A DNA stretch of 64,000 nucleotides from Thalassobaculaceae bacterium (GCA_029212785.1 JARGOG010000004.1:1-64000), one strand, 5' to 3'. Shown: positions 1 through 8,470, numbered from the stretch's first letter. Numbers and translations are program-made. Notes: a model not told the origin generated them from the letters alone.

Positions 1-732
1 GGCACCGCCGCTGAGCGTGTCGTTGCCGTCATTGCCGACCAGGACGTCGTCGCCGGCGCCTCCGGACAGCGTGTCGTTGCCGGCGAAGCCGGAGATCGTG
101 TCGTCGCCGGCACCGCCGGAGAACAGGTCGTTGCCGGCAGTCCCGTCGAGAGGCTCACCCGCGGCGGTGCCGACGATCGGCGCTGCGAGCAGCTCCGGAT
201 AGCCGATGCGGGCATGGGTGTTGAAGATGGGGTCGACCCAGTCGCCGTCGAGATCGCGCAGGAGCCAGTCGCCGCCCTTGGCGATGTTGCCGACCGGCAT
301 CAGGGAGCCGCAGACGTCGGCGTTGAGCGCGATGGCGAGGTACTTGGCGAAGCCGGCGCCCTTGGGGCCCGCGACCACCGAGCACCCATAGAGGACGACG
401 CGCGCGTCCTCGGCGAGCGACTCGGCGATCGCGTCGATCTCCCTCTGGCGCATCACCAGGGTGGCAAGATCGATGCGACTGCCGCAGAGCCGGAGCATTC
501 CCGGCTGCCCGTGACTGAGGATATGGAGTGCCGGGACATCTCGGCGGGCGCTGAGAAATTCGACGATCTGGTCGAGGCCGCTTCGGCCCGGCATCAGGAA
601 GTGAATGTCGGTGTCTTCGGTGACGCTGCTGGTGAGCATCCTGGCGTGCTCGACTTCGTGATCGACGATCAGAACCGGCTTCGCACCGGCTTCACGCGTC
701 CTGTTAGCGGCGTCGTCTTCCATCCAAGCCAT
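1..732 (-). CDS. DUF4347 / RTX repeat protein, N-terminal part (runs off the window)
   Basis: The minus strand reads an open frame from an ATG at 732 to the window edge (244 codons, no stop). Residues about 15-175 match the DUF4347 domain, which opens many very large secreted adhesin-like proteins: an early VLIVDHEVEHA stretch, then HILSHGQPGMLRL and VVLYGCSVVAGPKGA. From about residue 185 glycine/aspartate-rich nonapeptides of the GGAGDDTLSG type begin, the calcium-binding RTX beta-roll repeats. There is no N-terminal signal peptide, as expected for type I secretion through a C-terminal signal, which would lie outside the window. AAAGGA upstream of the ATG supports the start. Only a handful of repeats are visible, so full size and C-terminal domains are unknown. 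Family assignment is confident; substrate or adhesive role is inference. Confidence 0.8.
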   Translation of the reverse strand, partial: MAWMEDDAANRTREAGAKPVLIVDHEVEHARMLTSSVTEDTDIHFLMPGRSGLDQIVEFLSARRDVPALHILSHGQPGMLRLCGSRIDLATLVMRQREIDAIAESLAEDARVVLYGCSVVAGPKGAGFAKYLAIALNADVCGSLMPVGNIAKGGDWLLRDLDGDWVDPIFNTHARIGYPELLAAPIVGTAAGEPLDGTAGNDLFSGGAGDDTISGFAGNDTLSGGAGDDVLVGNDGNDTLSGGA

Positions 733-1002
733 CTGGCGGATTCCTTTCTGGATCCCACACGACGGCGCGGCCCCGTTCGGCGGTTGCCGACGAGCCCGTC
801 GTCTGCTGCGAACCGTCGCGCGAAACCGCGGGGCGTGATTGCCCGGGTGTCTCAGAATGCTTTGCTGAACGTCTCATTGTGGCGCGATCGGAACGGCTCT
901 GGCCCCGGAGGCGGAAAGCGTGCTCGGATGGCGCGCCAGTGCCGAGCAAACCGGTGGCTAAGAACCAGACAGAATGGCCTGCGGGCCCACGGGGGAAGCG
1001 GA
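733..1002. other. Divergent intergenic region between the RTX gene and the MmgE/PrpD operon
   Basis: This 270-base gap must hold the promoters for both divergent transcription units. I see no convincing -35/-10 pair, no clear operator palindrome and no RNA gene. A GGGGGAAG ribosome-binding site (991-998) sits just before the ATG at 1003. Confidence 0.5.
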
Positions 1003-2361
1003 ATGACGATGGAGCAGGCTGAGGCGGGAGATGCGGGAGCGGCACTCTGCGAATTCGCCGCGTCCCTGCGCTGGGAGGACATCCCCGACCGGGTGCGTCA
1101 CGAGGCGAAGCGTTCGCTGTTGAACATCTTCGCCACGGCACTCGCCGGCTGCCGCGAGGCCGCGGTCGGAATCACCCTGGACACGCTGATCCCGTATTCG
1201 GGTCCGGCGACCAGCACCGTGGTCGGTCGAACCGAGCGGGCCGATGCGCCGACGGCGGCCTTCGTGAACGCCATGGGCTCGAACATCTTCGACTTCGACG
1301 ACACCCACGAGGCGACGATCATCCATCCCGCGTCGGTCGTCTTCGCGCCGATCTTCGCCCGCGCCGAGGCCGTCCCCTTCTCCGGTGCCGAGGCGCTGCG
1401 GGCATTCGTCATCGGCGGCGAGGTCGAGTGCCGGATCGGCAACGCCGTCTCGCCGTATCACTACACCCACGGCTGGCACATCACCTCGACCTGCGGCGTC
1501 TTCGGGGCGGCCGCGGCCTGTGGTGCGCTTTCGGGGCTCGACGCGCGGCGGATGAGCGATGCCTTCTCGGTCGCGGCGGCGCAGTCCTCGGGCCTGGTCG
1601 ACACGCTCGGCACCATGGCGAAAAGCGCCAGCGTCGGCGGCGCGGCGCGCAACGGCCTGATCGCGGCGGACCTGGCCGGACGCGGGTTCTCCGGCCCGGC
1701 CCGGCCGCTGACCGGCGCCCGCGGGTATCTGAGCGTCTATGCCGACTCCCCGCGGGTCGAGGCCCTGGCCGGCGATCTCGGTCGGCGCTGGGAGATCGCC
1801 GACAACGCCTACAAACCCTATCCGGTCGGCGTGGTGCTGAACCCGGTGCTCGATGCCTGTCTTGAGTTGTATCGCGACGCGGGTGCGCGGGCCGATGACA
1901 TCGCCCGGGTTGAGTTGACCGGGCATCCGCTGCTGCGTCAGCGCACCGACCGGCCGGAGGTCTCGACCGGCCGCGAGTCACAGGTCAGCGCCCATCACGC
2001 CATCGCCGTCGTCCTGCGCCGGGGACGGGCCGGGCTCGACGAATTCACCGACGCCGCGGTGGCCGAAACCGGCCGCCTCGGACGGCCGGAGATATCCTTC
2101 CATGACGAGGCGGGCCGAGACGTGGCCTCCGCCGTGGTGACGATCCACATGAAGGACGGCCGCGCGCACACGCGCCAGATTGCGGCGGCCCAGGGCTCGC
2201 GGACCAATCCGCTGAGCGACGGCGCGCTCGAGGAGAAGATGCGGACGCTGGCCGCGGGGGCCGGCTTCGCCGGTGACGTCGAGCGGCTGATCGGGGCGAT
2301 CTGGTCGCTCGACAGTCTGGAGGATGCCGGCGCGGTCGCCCGGCTTGCCGGGGCCCCGTGA
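1003..2361 (+). CDS. MmgE/PrpD family protein (2-methylcitrate dehydratase-like)
   Basis: This 452-residue protein has the usual length of the MmgE/PrpD family, whose characterised members dehydrate 2-methylcitrate (PrpD) or related tricarboxylates, or isomerise itaconyl-type compounds. The family signature NIFDFDDTHEATIIHP lies near residues 95-110, followed by GWHITSTCGVFGAAAACGAL near 157, typical of the all-helical N-terminal domain. The start at 1003 is preferred because GGGGGAAG precedes it and the family homology begins right after; the frame stays open upstream to 214, but that part is antisense to the RTX gene and resembles no protein. It heads an operon with an SDR oxidoreductase and a racemase-fold protein, so it probably acts on a branched hydroxy- or keto-dicarboxylate. 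The substrate cannot be read from sequence. A second, diverged copy is at 28164-29558. Confidence 0.85.
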   Translation: MTMEQAEAGDAGAALCEFAASLRWEDIPDRVRHEAKRSLLNIFATALAGCREAAVGITLDTLIPYSGPATSTVVGRTERADAPTAAFVNAMGSNIFDFDDTHEATIIHPASVVFAPIFARAEAVPFSGAEALRAFVIGGEVECRIGNAVSPYHYTHGWHITSTCGVFGAAAACGALSGLDARRMSDAFSVAAAQSSGLVDTLGTMAKSASVGGAARNGLIAADLAGRGFSGPARPLTGARGYLSVYADSPRVEALAGDLGRRWEIADNAYKPYPVGVVLNPVLDACLELYRDAGARADDIARVELTGHPLLRQRTDRPEVSTGRESQVSAHHAIAVVLRRGRAGLDEFTDAAVAETGRLGRPEISFHDEAGRDVASAVVTIHMKDGRAHTRQIAAAQGSRTNPLSDGALEEKMRTLAAGAGFAGDVERLIGAIWSLDSLEDAGAVARLAGAP

Positions 2362-2386
2362 TGGCCGGTCACAAGGGGAGCAAGGG

Positions 2387-3169
2387 ATGACGACGGGACG
2401 CTGCGCCTTGGTCACCGGATCCGTCGCCGGGCTCGGCTACGCCCTTGCCGAAGGGTTGGCCGGGAGCGGGGCGAATATCGTGCTGAATGGTCTCTGCGAC
2501 GCCGCACAGGGACAGGCGGCGGCGGTCCGTCTGGCCGAGACACATGGGGTGGAGGCGGCCTTCGATCCGGCGGATCTCAGTCGATTGGATCAGATCGAGG
2601 CGATGATCGCCCGGGCCACAGACCGCTTCGGCGGCGTCGATATCGTGGTGAACAATGCGGTGGTCCGGCATTTCTCGCCGATCGAGGCGTTCGCGCCGGC
2701 CGACTGGGACCAGTCCATCGCCGTCAATCTGACCGCCGCGTTTCATACCACCCGCCTGACCCTGCCCGGCATGAAGGCGCGAGGGTGGGGCCGGATCGTC
2801 AACCTTTCCTCCTACTACGGCTTCCGCGGGGCGGAGAACCGGATCGACTACGTCACGACCAAGACCGCGTTGATCGGCATGACGCGGGCGATCGCCATCG
2901 AGACGGCGGGAACCGGAGTGACCTGCAATGCGCTCTGCCCCGGATCCGTTCTCACCCCGGTCATCGAGGCGCGGATCGCCGGGCTCGCCGAGCAGAGCGG
3001 CGAGCCGGTGGCGGAGGTGGCGCGCCGCTACGCCTCGGACCGCAGCCCGATGGGGCGGTTCGTCGATACCGGTAAGTTGGCCGCCACGCTGGCCTTTCTG
3101 TGCGGACCGGCAGGCGATGACATCACCGGAACGACCCTGCCGGTCGATTGCGGGTGGCTGGCCGCATGA
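2387..3169 (+). CDS. SDR family NAD(P)-dependent oxidoreductase (3-hydroxybutyrate dehydrogenase-like)
   Basis: Classical short-chain dehydrogenase of 260 residues. The cofactor loop TGSVAGLG is at about residues 9-16, the NNAV variant of the NNAG motif near 89, the active-site Ser in NLSSYYG near 140, and Tyr155-x3-Lys159 in DYVTTK. A late PVDCGW motif closes the fold. Order of motifs and length best fit the D-beta-hydroxybutyrate dehydrogenase branch, so oxidation of a 3-hydroxy acid is likely, but the substrate is not determined. The ATG at 2387 follows AGGGGAG by about six bases; an in-frame upstream start at 2324 would overlap the previous gene and adds no homologous sequence. The gene lies 25 bases after the MmgE/PrpD stop and its own stop overlaps the next start, so the three genes are one transcription unit. 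Confidence 0.88.
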   Translation: MTTGRCALVTGSVAGLGYALAEGLAGSGANIVLNGLCDAAQGQAAAVRLAETHGVEAAFDPADLSRLDQIEAMIARATDRFGGVDIVVNNAVVRHFSPIEAFAPADWDQSIAVNLTAAFHTTRLTLPGMKARGWGRIVNLSSYYGFRGAENRIDYVTTKTALIGMTRAIAIETAGTGVTCNALCPGSVLTPVIEARIAGLAEQSGEPVAEVARRYASDRSPMGRFVDTGKLAATLAFLCGPAGDDITGTTLPVDCGWLAA

Positions 3170-3909
3170 TCGATGACGCCCGGGAGTATGGCCGCGGCGG
3201 TTGGGTCGGCCTCGGCGTGCCGCAGGCCAACCCGACGGTGGAAATGGAGATGCGTCGGCTGCTCGGACCAGAGGTGGAACCGCTGACCACCCGGCTGACC
3301 AGCGCCGCCGGGACGCCGGAAGCGCGGTTGGTCGAGTATCTGGAGCGGCTGCCGCGATACCTGGAGAGTTACGACGCGCTGAAGCCCGACGTGTTCGGCT
3401 TCGCTTGCACCGGGTCGTCCTATCTGCTGGGCGCGGTGCGCGAAGCGGAGATCGTGGCGGCGGCGCAGGACCGCTTCGGCTACCCCGTCATCACCGTCGC
3501 CCAGGCGATCCTCGACGCGCTGTCGGCCCTCGATACGCGGCGGGTCGCGCTTCTTGCCCCCTATCCGGCGGGGTTGGTCGATGCGGGTGTCGCCTATTGG
3601 CGGAGGGCCGGGCTCGACATCGCCGATGTCCGGCGTGTCGATCTTGGCTCGGGCGATACCCGACGGATCTACGGCCTGCGCAGCGACGATGCGTTGGCGG
3701 CCCTGGAGGACGACATGGTGCCGGACATTGATGCCGTGCTGATCACCGGGACCGGCATGCCCACGCTTGCCGCATTGCCGGCGCTGGCGGCACGGATCGG
3801 ATGCCCGGTGTTGTCCTCCACCTACTGTCTCGCTTGGGCGATGCTGCGGTCGCTCGGCCGGACCGAAGACCCCTGGGGCAAGGGCGGTCCGAGCTTGCCT
3901 CCCGGCTAG
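3166..3909 (+). CDS. Asp/Glu racemase superfamily protein (maleate isomerase / arylmalonate decarboxylase-like)
   Basis: The 247-residue protein opens with GWVGLGVPQANPTVEMEM, the start of the maleate cis-trans isomerase and arylmalonate decarboxylase families. The first catalytic cysteine is present (Cys81, in FACTGSS). The second position, Cys in the usual SCTNLPT or SCGGL motif, reads TGTGMPT here, so it is Gly195; another Cys occurs at 221 in SSTYCLAWA. A two-cysteine isomerase or racemase mechanism is therefore doubtful. The ATG at 3166 overlaps the SDR stop as ATGA, indicating translational coupling; an upstream in-frame ATG at 3148 is less likely. The 3' end shares the palindromic stop CTAG with the convergent ene-reductase. 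The fold assignment is solid; the reaction is open. Confidence 0.78.
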   Translation: MIDDAREYGRGGWVGLGVPQANPTVEMEMRRLLGPEVEPLTTRLTSAAGTPEARLVEYLERLPRYLESYDALKPDVFGFACTGSSYLLGAVREAEIVAAAQDRFGYPVITVAQAILDALSALDTRRVALLAPYPAGLVDAGVAYWRRAGLDIADVRRVDLGSGDTRRIYGLRSDDALAALEDDMVPDIDAVLITGTGMPTLAALPALAARIGCPVLSSTYCLAWAMLRSLGRTEDPWGKGGPSLPPG

Positions 3910-5888
3910 CGGATCGCCCGTCCGGCCTGGCGACCTTCCGCCACTGCGTGCAGCAGGGCGCGGGGCTGGTAGGCGTCGCCGATGACGATCGGGCCGAGAC
4001 CGCGTTGTCGTAGCGCGGTGAGCAGATCCGCGCGTGGCCGGCGGGACGAGGCGTGGGCGACAACGTCGATCCCCCCGACGCGCCGACGCTCGCCGGTCAG
4101 CAGGTGGCGAAATCCCACCGCCCCGTCGATCAGATCGTCGACGGTGAGATCCGCCCGGACACTCGCCTCCACCCGCACGTGCCGGGCCGCCAGTCGCTCG
4201 AGCATGCCCTGGCGCACCACCAGCGGCTCCCGCTGGGCCGGTATTTCCCATTCGGTCAGCACCGTGACCGAGACAAAGCGGTCGGCCAGCAGTTCGGCGG
4301 CGCGGTAGACCCAGATGCTGTCGTCACGGTCGATCAGCAGCAGGCCGTTGCCCATCGGTCCGGCTCGGACAAGGGCGTCCTCGACAACATCCCGCAGGGA
4401 CGGCAGCGCCAGATCCGCGTCCAGTTCGGGGCCGTCCCAGGGCGTGTCGGCCCCGGTTGCCAGGAGGATGGTATCGGGGGCGAGGCTCGCGACGTCTTCG
4501 GGCGACGCGGTAACGCCGAGCTCAAATCGCGTCCCGGCCGCGGCCGCGCGGGCCGCGTCGAAATCGTACACGCCCTCGACCCCCTCGCCGCCGGGCAGGC
4601 GGGCCGCCGTGCGGGCGCGACCGCCGAGATCGCTCGAGCGGTGGAACAGGGTGACCGCGTGCCCGGCTTCCGCCGCCTCGGCCGCGGCCGACAGACCGGC
4701 AATCCCACCGCCGACCACGACGACCCGGCGCCGGCCGACCCGAGGGGTCGGCGCCTTGGGGCCCTCCAGTTCTTCGGGCGTGCCGAGGTCGGGGTTGGTA
4801 TCGCAGACCAGGGGGGCGGGCTCGGCGATCGCCCCCCAACAGGTATTGCAGGACACGCAGGGCCGGATGGCGTGGCTGCGGCCGGACAGCGACTTGGCGG
4901 CCCAGGCCGGATCGGCGATCAGGGCACGGCCGACGCCGACGAAATCCGCCTGGTCGCGGGCCAGCATCGCCTCGCCCTCGTTCGGGTCGACGATGCGGGC
5001 AAGGCCCATGACCGGGATGCCGTTGGTCTGTCGGCGCAGGGCGGCCGTCTGCTCCGCGTAGGAGGCCCGCGCTCGGTGTCCGTCGGGAATGTGCCAGTGC
5101 AGCTTGCGGTTCTGCGCGCCCCAGGCGAAGGCGGCGTAGTCGACCGCCGCCGGGTCGCACAGGGCGGCGGCAATGCGGCCGGCCTGCGTCAGATCGATGC
5201 CGCCGGGATCGCCGTCCTCCGCCGGCAACTTGAGGCCGAGCACGAAATCGCGGCCGCAGGTCGTCCGGATCGCAGCGACCAGCTCCCGCAGCAGGGTCAT
5301 CCTGCCGTCCAGGTCGCCGCCGTAGCGGTCGATGCGGCGGTTGCTGTGGGCGCTGAGGAACTGGTGGAACAGATGGCCGTGACCGGCGGAGACCTCTACG
5401 CCGTCGAACCCGGCTTTCTGGAGCCGCCCGGCGGCGGCGGCGAAGGCCGCCACCATGGCCTCGACCTCGCCGGTCGAGAGCGCGTGCGGAACCGCACCTG
5501 TCAGGTCGTCGGGCAGGGCGCTCGGCGCGACCATCCGGTCGACCCGCGCGCGGGAGTAGTTGCCGCGTCCGCGCTCCTGGAGCTGGGCCAGCAGGCGGCA
5601 GTCGTGTCGGGAGACGGCGGATGCGAGCCGGGCCAGTTCGCCCAGCCCGTCGTCGCCGTGGGCGTTCAGGTAGGCGCTGCGTCCGGCCTGGGAGGGCAGG
5701 GCGTTCACCGCCTCGGTGACGATCATCGCCACGCCGCCTCGCGCCCGGTTCTCGTGATAGGCGACCAACCTGTCGGTTGCCTTCTCGGCCGCCGCGTAGC
5801 GGGTCAGGATCGCGGCATGGGCCACCCGGTTCTTCAGCCGCAGCGCGCCAAAGGCAAGCGGGCGGGACAGGTGCTCGAAATCACTCAC
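3906..5888 (-). CDS. FMN/4Fe-4S/FAD ene-reductase of the 2,4-dienoyl-CoA reductase / old yellow enzyme family
   Basis: This 660-residue protein has the length and order of FadH-type enzymes. Residues 1 to about 330 form an old-yellow-enzyme FMN barrel beginning FEHLSRPLAFGALRLKNRVAHA. A 4Fe-4S cluster motif CVSCNTC with a later Cys in LVCDTNP lies near 343-362. A dinucleotide-binding motif RRVVVVGGGIAGLSAAAEA starts near 385. Such enzymes reduce enones or dienoyl-CoAs, or N-demethylate betaine-like amines. The GTG start at 5888 overlaps the LysR stop as GTGA. The frame remains open upstream, but that stretch is a shadow of the LysR gene. Linkage to a LysR regulator and a carboxylate transporter suggests a catabolic role rather than beta-oxidation. 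The substrate is unknown. Confidence 0.87.
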   Translation of the reverse strand: MSDFEHLSRPLAFGALRLKNRVAHAAILTRYAAAEKATDRLVAYHENRARGGVAMIVTEAVNALPSQAGRSAYLNAHGDDGLGELARLASAVSRHDCRLLAQLQERGRGNYSRARVDRMVAPSALPDDLTGAVPHALSTGEVEAMVAAFAAAAGRLQKAGFDGVEVSAGHGHLFHQFLSAHSNRRIDRYGGDLDGRMTLLRELVAAIRTTCGRDFVLGLKLPAEDGDPGGIDLTQAGRIAAALCDPAAVDYAAFAWGAQNRKLHWHIPDGHRARASYAEQTAALRRQTNGIPVMGLARIVDPNEGEAMLARDQADFVGVGRALIADPAWAAKSLSGRSHAIRPCVSCNTCWGAIAEPAPLVCDTNPDLGTPEELEGPKAPTPRVGRRRVVVVGGGIAGLSAAAEAAEAGHAVTLFHRSSDLGGRARTAARLPGGEGVEGVYDFDAARAAAAGTRFELGVTASPEDVASLAPDTILLATGADTPWDGPELDADLALPSLRDVVEDALVRAGPMGNGLLLIDRDDSIWVYRAAELLADRFVSVTVLTEWEIPAQREPLVVRQGMLERLAARHVRVEASVRADLTVDDLIDGAVGFRHLLTGERRRVGGIDVVAHASSRRPRADLLTALRQRGLGPIVIGDAYQPRALLHAVAEGRQAGRAIR

Positions 5889-6799
5889 CGGCCGGGCCTC
5901 CCCACGGCACCGATCCGCTTTATGTGATCCAGCATCCGCTCCACCTCCGACGACATCGGCGTCCCGGTGGGGACGTGCACGCCGTAGGCATGGGTGATTG
6001 CCGGCGAGATCCGAGCGCAGACGGTCTGCGGACCGGCGAGGGCGCGGGCGACGAAGGGATCGAGAATGGCGCAGCCGACGCCGGCGCGGGCCAGCAGGGC
6101 GGCGCTGGCAAGCGATGTCGTCTCGGCGACATAGGGTGGATCGCGATCGAGGTCCGACCACAGCGCCTCGACGCTCTCCTGGTAGGAAGCGAAGGGATCG
6201 AGTGAGATGAAGGGCAGGCCGGCGAGGCGGGACAGGTCCGGCCATTCGCCCGCCACCGGCCGCACCTCGGCCGGCAGCAGCGCCTCGGGCACCGCCAGTT
6301 CCAGGTCGAACGGGATCTCGTGCACCAGTTCGAAGGCGAGGGGACGCATCGGCAGGGGGGCGAGCACGACATCGACCTGATCGGACTGGTCCAACCCCAG
6401 CACCTCGCTCAGGCTGCGCATCGTCGCGCTCGGCGGCAGGTCCGGACGTTCGGCGACATAGGCCGCCAGCACGTCCGGCAGCAGACCGTGCATGATCGAA
6501 CTGGTGGCGACAATGCGGACCCGGTCGTAGGTCCCGGCCCCGATCGAGCGGGCCACCCGTGGCAGGTTGTCGAGCAGTTCGACCGCTTTGCGGGCATGGG
6601 CGGCGAAGGCATGGCCGTGCCGGTTCAGCGCGACGCGGCCGCGCACCCGGTCGAACACCCGGAACCCGATCTCTTCCTCCAGCCAGGAGATCTTGCGGCT
6701 GACACCGGACTGGGTGAGGCCGAGCCGCTCCGCCGCTCGGGTCACGCTGCCGGTCTCGGCGACGGCGAGAAACGCCTTCAGGTGATCGGGCATCGGCAT
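5885..6799 (-). CDS. LysR family transcriptional regulator
   Basis: A 304-residue LysR-type regulator. The winged helix-turn-helix occupies about residues 3-62 (LKAFLAVAETGSVTRAAERLGLTQSGVSRK), and the rest is the periplasmic-binding-protein-like effector domain. Two ATGs, at 6799 and 6793, are equally plausible. It is the first gene of a two-gene minus-strand operon with the ene-reductase and faces the TctCBA transporter operon across a 145-base AT-rich gap containing an imperfect dyad (6821-6840). The classical LysR arrangement predicts that it controls the divergent transporter and its own operon in response to the transported carboxylate or a metabolite of it. Confidence 0.9.
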   Translation of the reverse strand: MPMPDHLKAFLAVAETGSVTRAAERLGLTQSGVSRKISWLEEEIGFRVFDRVRGRVALNRHGHAFAAHARKAVELLDNLPRVARSIGAGTYDRVRIVATSSIMHGLLPDVLAAYVAERPDLPPSATMRSLSEVLGLDQSDQVDVVLAPLPMRPLAFELVHEIPFDLELAVPEALLPAEVRPVAGEWPDLSRLAGLPFISLDPFASYQESVEALWSDLDRDPPYVAETTSLASAALLARAGVGCAILDPFVARALAGPQTVCARISPAITHAYGVHVPTGTPMSSEVERMLDHIKRIGAVGRPGR

Positions 6800-6820
6800 G
6801 GGCGGTTCGGGCTCCGATCA

Positions 6821-6840
6821 TGATACAATGTCATGCATCA
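6821..6840. promoter_or_regulatory. Candidate LysR operator between the LysR and tctC genes
   Basis: Within an unusually AT-rich intergenic stretch the sequence forms an interrupted inverted repeat, TGATACA-N6-TGCATCA, with one mismatch between the 7-base arms. It contains a T-N11-A spacing, and its position 22 bases from the LysR start and about 105 bases before tctC fits an autoregulatory LysR recognition site. Binding is inference. Confidence 0.45.
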
Positions 6841-6944
6841 ATGATATCTAATAACTTTACATCATCATTTCGTCATCCCTAGCATTTCCGATCAAGAGAC
6901 ACACGCCTCTCAAATCGTGTCTCGGCGACAGCGAGGTGACAGAC

Positions 6945-7898
6945 ATGCGTGGAATTTCGAAACTGTTGGGCGGCGCGCTTCTCGCCGCGACCATGTCGAG
7001 CGGTGCGCTTGCCGCCGGCTATCCGGACAAGCCGATCACCCTGATCTGCCCATATTCGGCGGGCGGCGGCGGCGACACGGCGTCGCGGGTGATCGCCAAG
7101 CTCGCCGGCGACATCATGGGCGTGAACATCAACGTCGAGAACAAGACCGGCGGCGGAGCGACGATCGGTATCTCCGCGGTCGCCAATGCCGAGCCGGACG
7201 GCTACACGATCGGCTTCATCTCCACCAGCCCGATCACGATCCGGCCGCACATGATGGAAGCGCCCTACAATCCGGTGGAGGACCTCACCTATATCGGCCA
7301 GTTCGTCGCCAGCAATCAGCCGATGATCGTGCGCGCCGACAGTCCCTACAAGTCACTGGCCGACCTGATCGCCTTCGCCAAGGAGAACCCGGGCAAGCTG
7401 CGCTGGTCGACCTCCGTACAGCGCGGCGGTCCGCACGTCGCCGTGGAGGCGATGTTCAAGGCCGAGAACGTGGACGCCACCTTCGTGCCGTTCAAGGGCG
7501 GCTCCAAGGCGCTGGCGGCTCTGCTCGGCGGAACGATCGAAATGGCGATGATCTCCGAAGGCAACAAGTCGACCCTGGACGGCCAGACCCGCATCCTCGC
7601 CGAGGGCACGCCGGACGAGAACCCGGTCGCCCCCGACGCGCCGACCCTGACCGAGGCCGGCTATCCGATCGCGCCCGCCATCTTCTTCGGCCTCGCCGCA
7701 CCCAAGGGCGTGCCCGACGAGGTCACCGCGAAGTGGGACGAGGTCCTGCCGAAGGTGATCGCCAGCCCGGAATTCCAGAAGATCGCCGAGGCGCAACAGT
7801 GGACGGTGCATTTCGCCGACCATATGGCCTTTACCAAGACGGTCGAGACCGACTACGCGGCCGCCAAGAAGGCGATCGCCGATATCGGTATGAAATGA
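6945..7898 (+). CDS. tctC: Tripartite tricarboxylate transporter substrate-binding protein (TctC/BUG family)
   Basis: A 317-residue periplasmic binding protein of the BUG/TctC family. A signal peptide (residues 1 to about 23, ending SSGALA) precedes YPDKPITLICPYSAGGGGD, the hallmark N-terminus of the family, and the VENKTGGGATIG loop near 65. It captures an organic carboxylate in the periplasm for the TctA/TctB membrane pair. The ATG at 6945 is chosen because GAGGTG sits six bases upstream; a GTG at 6936 is the alternative but lies inside that ribosome-binding site. It is the first gene of a TctC-TctB-TctA operon followed by an aminotransferase and hydantoinase genes, which hints at an N-containing or cyclic carboxylate. 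The specific ligand cannot be predicted from sequence. Confidence 0.92.
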   Translation: MRGISKLLGGALLAATMSSGALAAGYPDKPITLICPYSAGGGGDTASRVIAKLAGDIMGVNINVENKTGGGATIGISAVANAEPDGYTIGFISTSPITIRPHMMEAPYNPVEDLTYIGQFVASNQPMIVRADSPYKSLADLIAFAKENPGKLRWSTSVQRGGPHVAVEAMFKAENVDATFVPFKGGSKALAALLGGTIEMAMISEGNKSTLDGQTRILAEGTPDENPVAPDAPTLTEAGYPIAPAIFFGLAAPKGVPDEVTAKWDEVLPKVIASPEFQKIAEAQQWTVHFADHMAFTKTVETDYAAAKKAIADIGMK

Positions 7899-7945
7899 CC
7901 TGACGTCGGGCATTTGGCGCCTAAGCCTACCAGGGAGACTGTCCC

Positions 7946-8470
7946 GTGACCCGCTCCGCGGAGATCCGCTCCGAGATCCTGCTGATTGCCGTGCTGCTGG
8001 CCGTCGACATCCTGTTCTATGTCGTGGTCATTCCCTACGGCATCGCCGACCCCGAAGGCTTCGGGTTGGACGAGGGACTGCCGCCGAGCTTCTCGGCGAA
8101 GGTGGCCGCGGGGCTGCTCGCCCTGGTGATGATCGTCCGGCTGATCACCCTGTGGTTCCGACCGCAGGCCGCCCAGGCCGCGGGCGCGGTATTGGCCGAT
8201 GACGGCGAGGACGGCGGCGAGCCGGTCAGGGTTTCCCTGCCCAATCTGATCGGTATCGCCGCCGCCCTGGTCTTCGCCTATCTGGCGGTGCCCGTCCTGG
8301 GGTTCTACCTCTCGGGCTTCCTGCTGCTGGCCGGGCTGATGCGGGTCATGGGCGAGACCCGGTGGCTGGTGCTGCTCTGGCAGCCCGCGACGGTGGTCTT
8401 CCTGATCTGGGGCCTGTTCGACCGGATCTTCTCCATCAATCTGCCCGCGGGAGTGCTGTTCGGTGGGTGA
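7946..8470 (+). CDS. tctB: Tripartite tricarboxylate transporter small membrane subunit (TctB family)
   Basis: A 174-residue integral membrane protein with four hydrophobic segments (about residues 8-28, 49-70, 99-120 and 125-165), the size and topology of TctB, the small permease subunit of the TTT system. The GTG start at 7946 follows CAGGGAG at suitable spacing, 47 bases after the tctC stop. Its 3' end overlaps the tctA start by 8 bases, as is usual for tctBA pairs. TctB-type sequences are poorly conserved, so position between tctC and tctA carries much of the assignment. Confidence 0.85.
   Translation: MTRSAEIRSEILLIAVLLAVDILFYVVVIPYGIADPEGFGLDEGLPPSFSAKVAAGLLALVMIVRLITLWFRPQAAQAAGAVLADDGEDGGEPVRVSLPNLIGIAAALVFAYLAVPVLGFYLSGFLLLAGLMRVMGETRWLVLLWQPATVVFLIWGLFDRIFSINLPAGVLFGG

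Noticed and set aside
214-1002. Upstream extension of the first MmgE/PrpD frame
   Set aside because: It is antisense to the DUF4347/RTX gene and has no homology; a good ribosome-binding site and the family N-terminus both point to 1003.
3166-3909. Calling this gene maleate isomerase (NicE)
   Set aside because: The second catalytic cysteine is replaced by Gly195, and no other nicotinate pathway gene adjoins it.
5889-6821. N-terminal extension of the ene-reductase frame through the LysR gene
   Set aside because: The stretch is a frame-shifted shadow of the LysR gene; enzyme homology begins at the GTG at 5888, which gives the normal family length.
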